NCBI GenBank assembly: GCA_026401035.1
Contig: JAPLNR010000067.1
Coordinates: 1-64,000, forward strand
Origin: Planctomycetia bacterium
GTDB taxonomy: Bacteria > Planctomycetota > Planctomycetia > Pirellulales > UBA1268
Reading direction: 5' to 3'
DNA: 64,000 bases
Under the pieces are notes generated by a model. That model was not told where the DNA came from. It made no database searches and worked only from the letters and a program-made list of their open reading frames with translations. The translations under genes and the position numbers were made by a program. This document shows positions 63,081 through 64,000 of this stretch, piece after piece (within the stretch, counting starts at the first letter, position 1; every line of letters begins with the position of its first letter).

Positions 63081-64000
63081 GTGCGATTGCAAGTGTACTG
63101 AAGCAGCAGGGTGCAAGTCCCTGTCGGTGGCCGACCTGGCTGCCGTAACCGAACGAAACTGCGTCCCTGCGAGGGGAGGTGGAGAGCATCAGGAGGTGAA
63201 CGACTAGTCCGTAGGATGACGAACTCGATTCGGCCTATCGTCGCGGCGAGCCTACAGCCCAATGGCGAAGCCCAACTGACGCCAGCGCTGCCCAGCTCTG
63301 TGGGTGGAACACGTTCCTCGGAACGGTTCCGGCGGTACGTCCGGCTGTGGAAAACAGGCCGAGCAGTCAGAGCGACGGAGGGTGATTGGAGACGGAATGG
63401 TCGGAAGATTCGGTACATGAAGCAATGAGACCTGTCGGACACCGGACAATCGTCCGGCAGGAGTCAGAGGAGCCATAGTAGCGACGAAACCGGGTAATGC
63501 CGGTGGAGCGAAGGGCTTCAGGGAGATGGATGAGAGATGGACGAACGAACGGAAGACAGATCGACGGCAGTGCCTCGTGATGAACGGGCTAAGCAAGTCG
63601 AAGAGATCCACGCCCGCTGGGCATGGGTTGAACCGGCCGATTGGACCACTCGCATGTTGACGGCTCTCGAAGAGGGAGTGAAAGGAGGCGTATGGTTCGC
63701 GCTGATTGACAAGGTATTCGCGGAGCGGAATCTGCGAGCGGCGTTCCAACAGGTGGCCAAGAACGACGGAGCGACCGGGGTCGATGGCGAGACGGTGCGA
63801 GCATTCGAAAGACGGCTGGCGGAGATGATCCGGCGGCTGTCTGAGGCGCTCAAAGCCGGCACGTTCAGCCCGCAGGCCATTCGACGCGGCCACATTCCGA
63901 AGCCGGGTACGACCGAGACCAGGCCGCTGGGTATCCCCACGGTCCGGGATCGGGTGGTACAGGCGGCGGTTGTGAACGTGATCGAACCGATCTTCGAACG
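63081..64000 (+). mobile_element. Group II intron, 5' part (cut by window end)
   Basis: Begins with the conserved GTGCG at 63081, then GATTGCAAGTGTACTGAAGC and a GC-rich, structured 450-nt leader (domains I-III region) before the intron-encoded reverse transcriptase opens at 63537. The 3' end and domains V/VI lie outside the window. It sits in an intergenic site 305 bp upstream of the RidA operon. Confidence 0.82.
63537..64000 (+). CDS. ltrA: Group II intron reverse transcriptase/maturase, N-terminal part
   Basis: About 154 residues visible before the window ends. The RT-0/RT-1 region is clear: LIDKVFAERNLRAAFQQVAK, NDGATGVDGETVRAFERRL, then FSPQAIRRGHIPKPGTTETR, PLGIPTVRDRVVQAAVVNVI and EPIFE. 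The LRAAF..V..N.GA.GVDG and RPLGIPT.RDR motifs are diagnostic of group II intron RTs. A leader of about 50 residues (TTRMLTALEEGVKGGVWFAL) precedes them. The enzyme splices and mobilises its host intron. Confidence 0.93.
   Translation, partial: MDERTEDRSTAVPRDERAKQVEEIHARWAWVEPADWTTRMLTALEEGVKGGVWFALIDKVFAERNLRAAFQQVAKNDGATGVDGETVRAFERRLAEMIRRLSEALKAGTFSPQAIRRGHIPKPGTTETRPLGIPTVRDRVVQAAVVNVIEPIFE

Noticed and set aside
62776-63189. N-terminal extension of the RidA-like frame
   Set aside because: The open frame crosses into the group II intron and shows no likeness; ATG 62775 matches the family start.

Overview
The window is GC-rich bacterial chromosome and most likely comes from a planctomycete, probably Pirellulales-like. 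This rests on family content and not on a marker gene. The clues are a giant secreted protein with an N-terminal LEPLETRQLL (LEPR-XLL-type) motif and a DUF4347 domain, a TIGR03067-type secreted protein, paired secreted PQQ-like beta-propellers, a tiny lysine-rich peptide, CPxCG-type zinc-ribbon proteins, and a cell plan with both outer-membrane and exported proteins. I see no tRNA, rRNA or CRISPR array.

Layout. 1-9589 (minus) is one enormous RCC1/MBG-repeat surface protein gene, broken by a frameshift near 4238 and running off the left edge. 9.8-14.3 kb holds an outer-membrane barrel protein and a small sugar-acid/hydroxyacid group (KDG-type kinase, Ldh-family and D-2-hydroxyacid dehydrogenases). 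14.4-29.7 kb is mixed housekeeping: HrpB and RhlE helicases, an Old Yellow Enzyme, an amine oxidase, two tandem PQQ-like propellers, a SpoU methyltransferase and an APH/P-loop kinase. 29.8-35.6 kb is an SbcCD/YhaNO-like pair coupled to a membrane protein, plus a P450. 35.7-38 kb holds small proteins. 38-46.6 kb is a carbohydrate region: a barrel protein divergent from a GlcD-GlcF fusion oxidase, then xylA - xylR-like regulator - PfkB kinase, then a DapA-family aldolase. A shared motif (GTAAAACGTT, ten bases, CGTAA) lies ahead of both the oxidase and xylA and could be the regulator's operator.

49.3-57.8 kb looks like an accessory, decaying island. It holds pseudogene remnants (dienelactone hydrolase, DUF3368 toxin, DUF6717 copy, frameshifted GYF protein), intact toxin-antitoxin-like pairs (ParE/addiction module, DUF4160/DUF2442), a DUF6717 operon and a large serine recombinase with inverted repeats just upstream. 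58-62.8 kb is a compact set that fits catabolism of D-amino acids or small peptides: a D-threonine-aldolase-fold PLP enzyme convergent with RidA, a KDPG/KHG-type aldolase, a GntP permease and an M19 dipeptidase. The right edge enters a group II intron at about 63081 whose reverse transcriptase is cut by the window end.

An intergenic palindrome (AGTAG plus GACAGGCTTCAGCCTGTC) occurs five times with no mismatch. A second, degenerate 40-bp element occurs three times, twice in the same gaps as the first. All function statements come from motif recognition; no database search was run.
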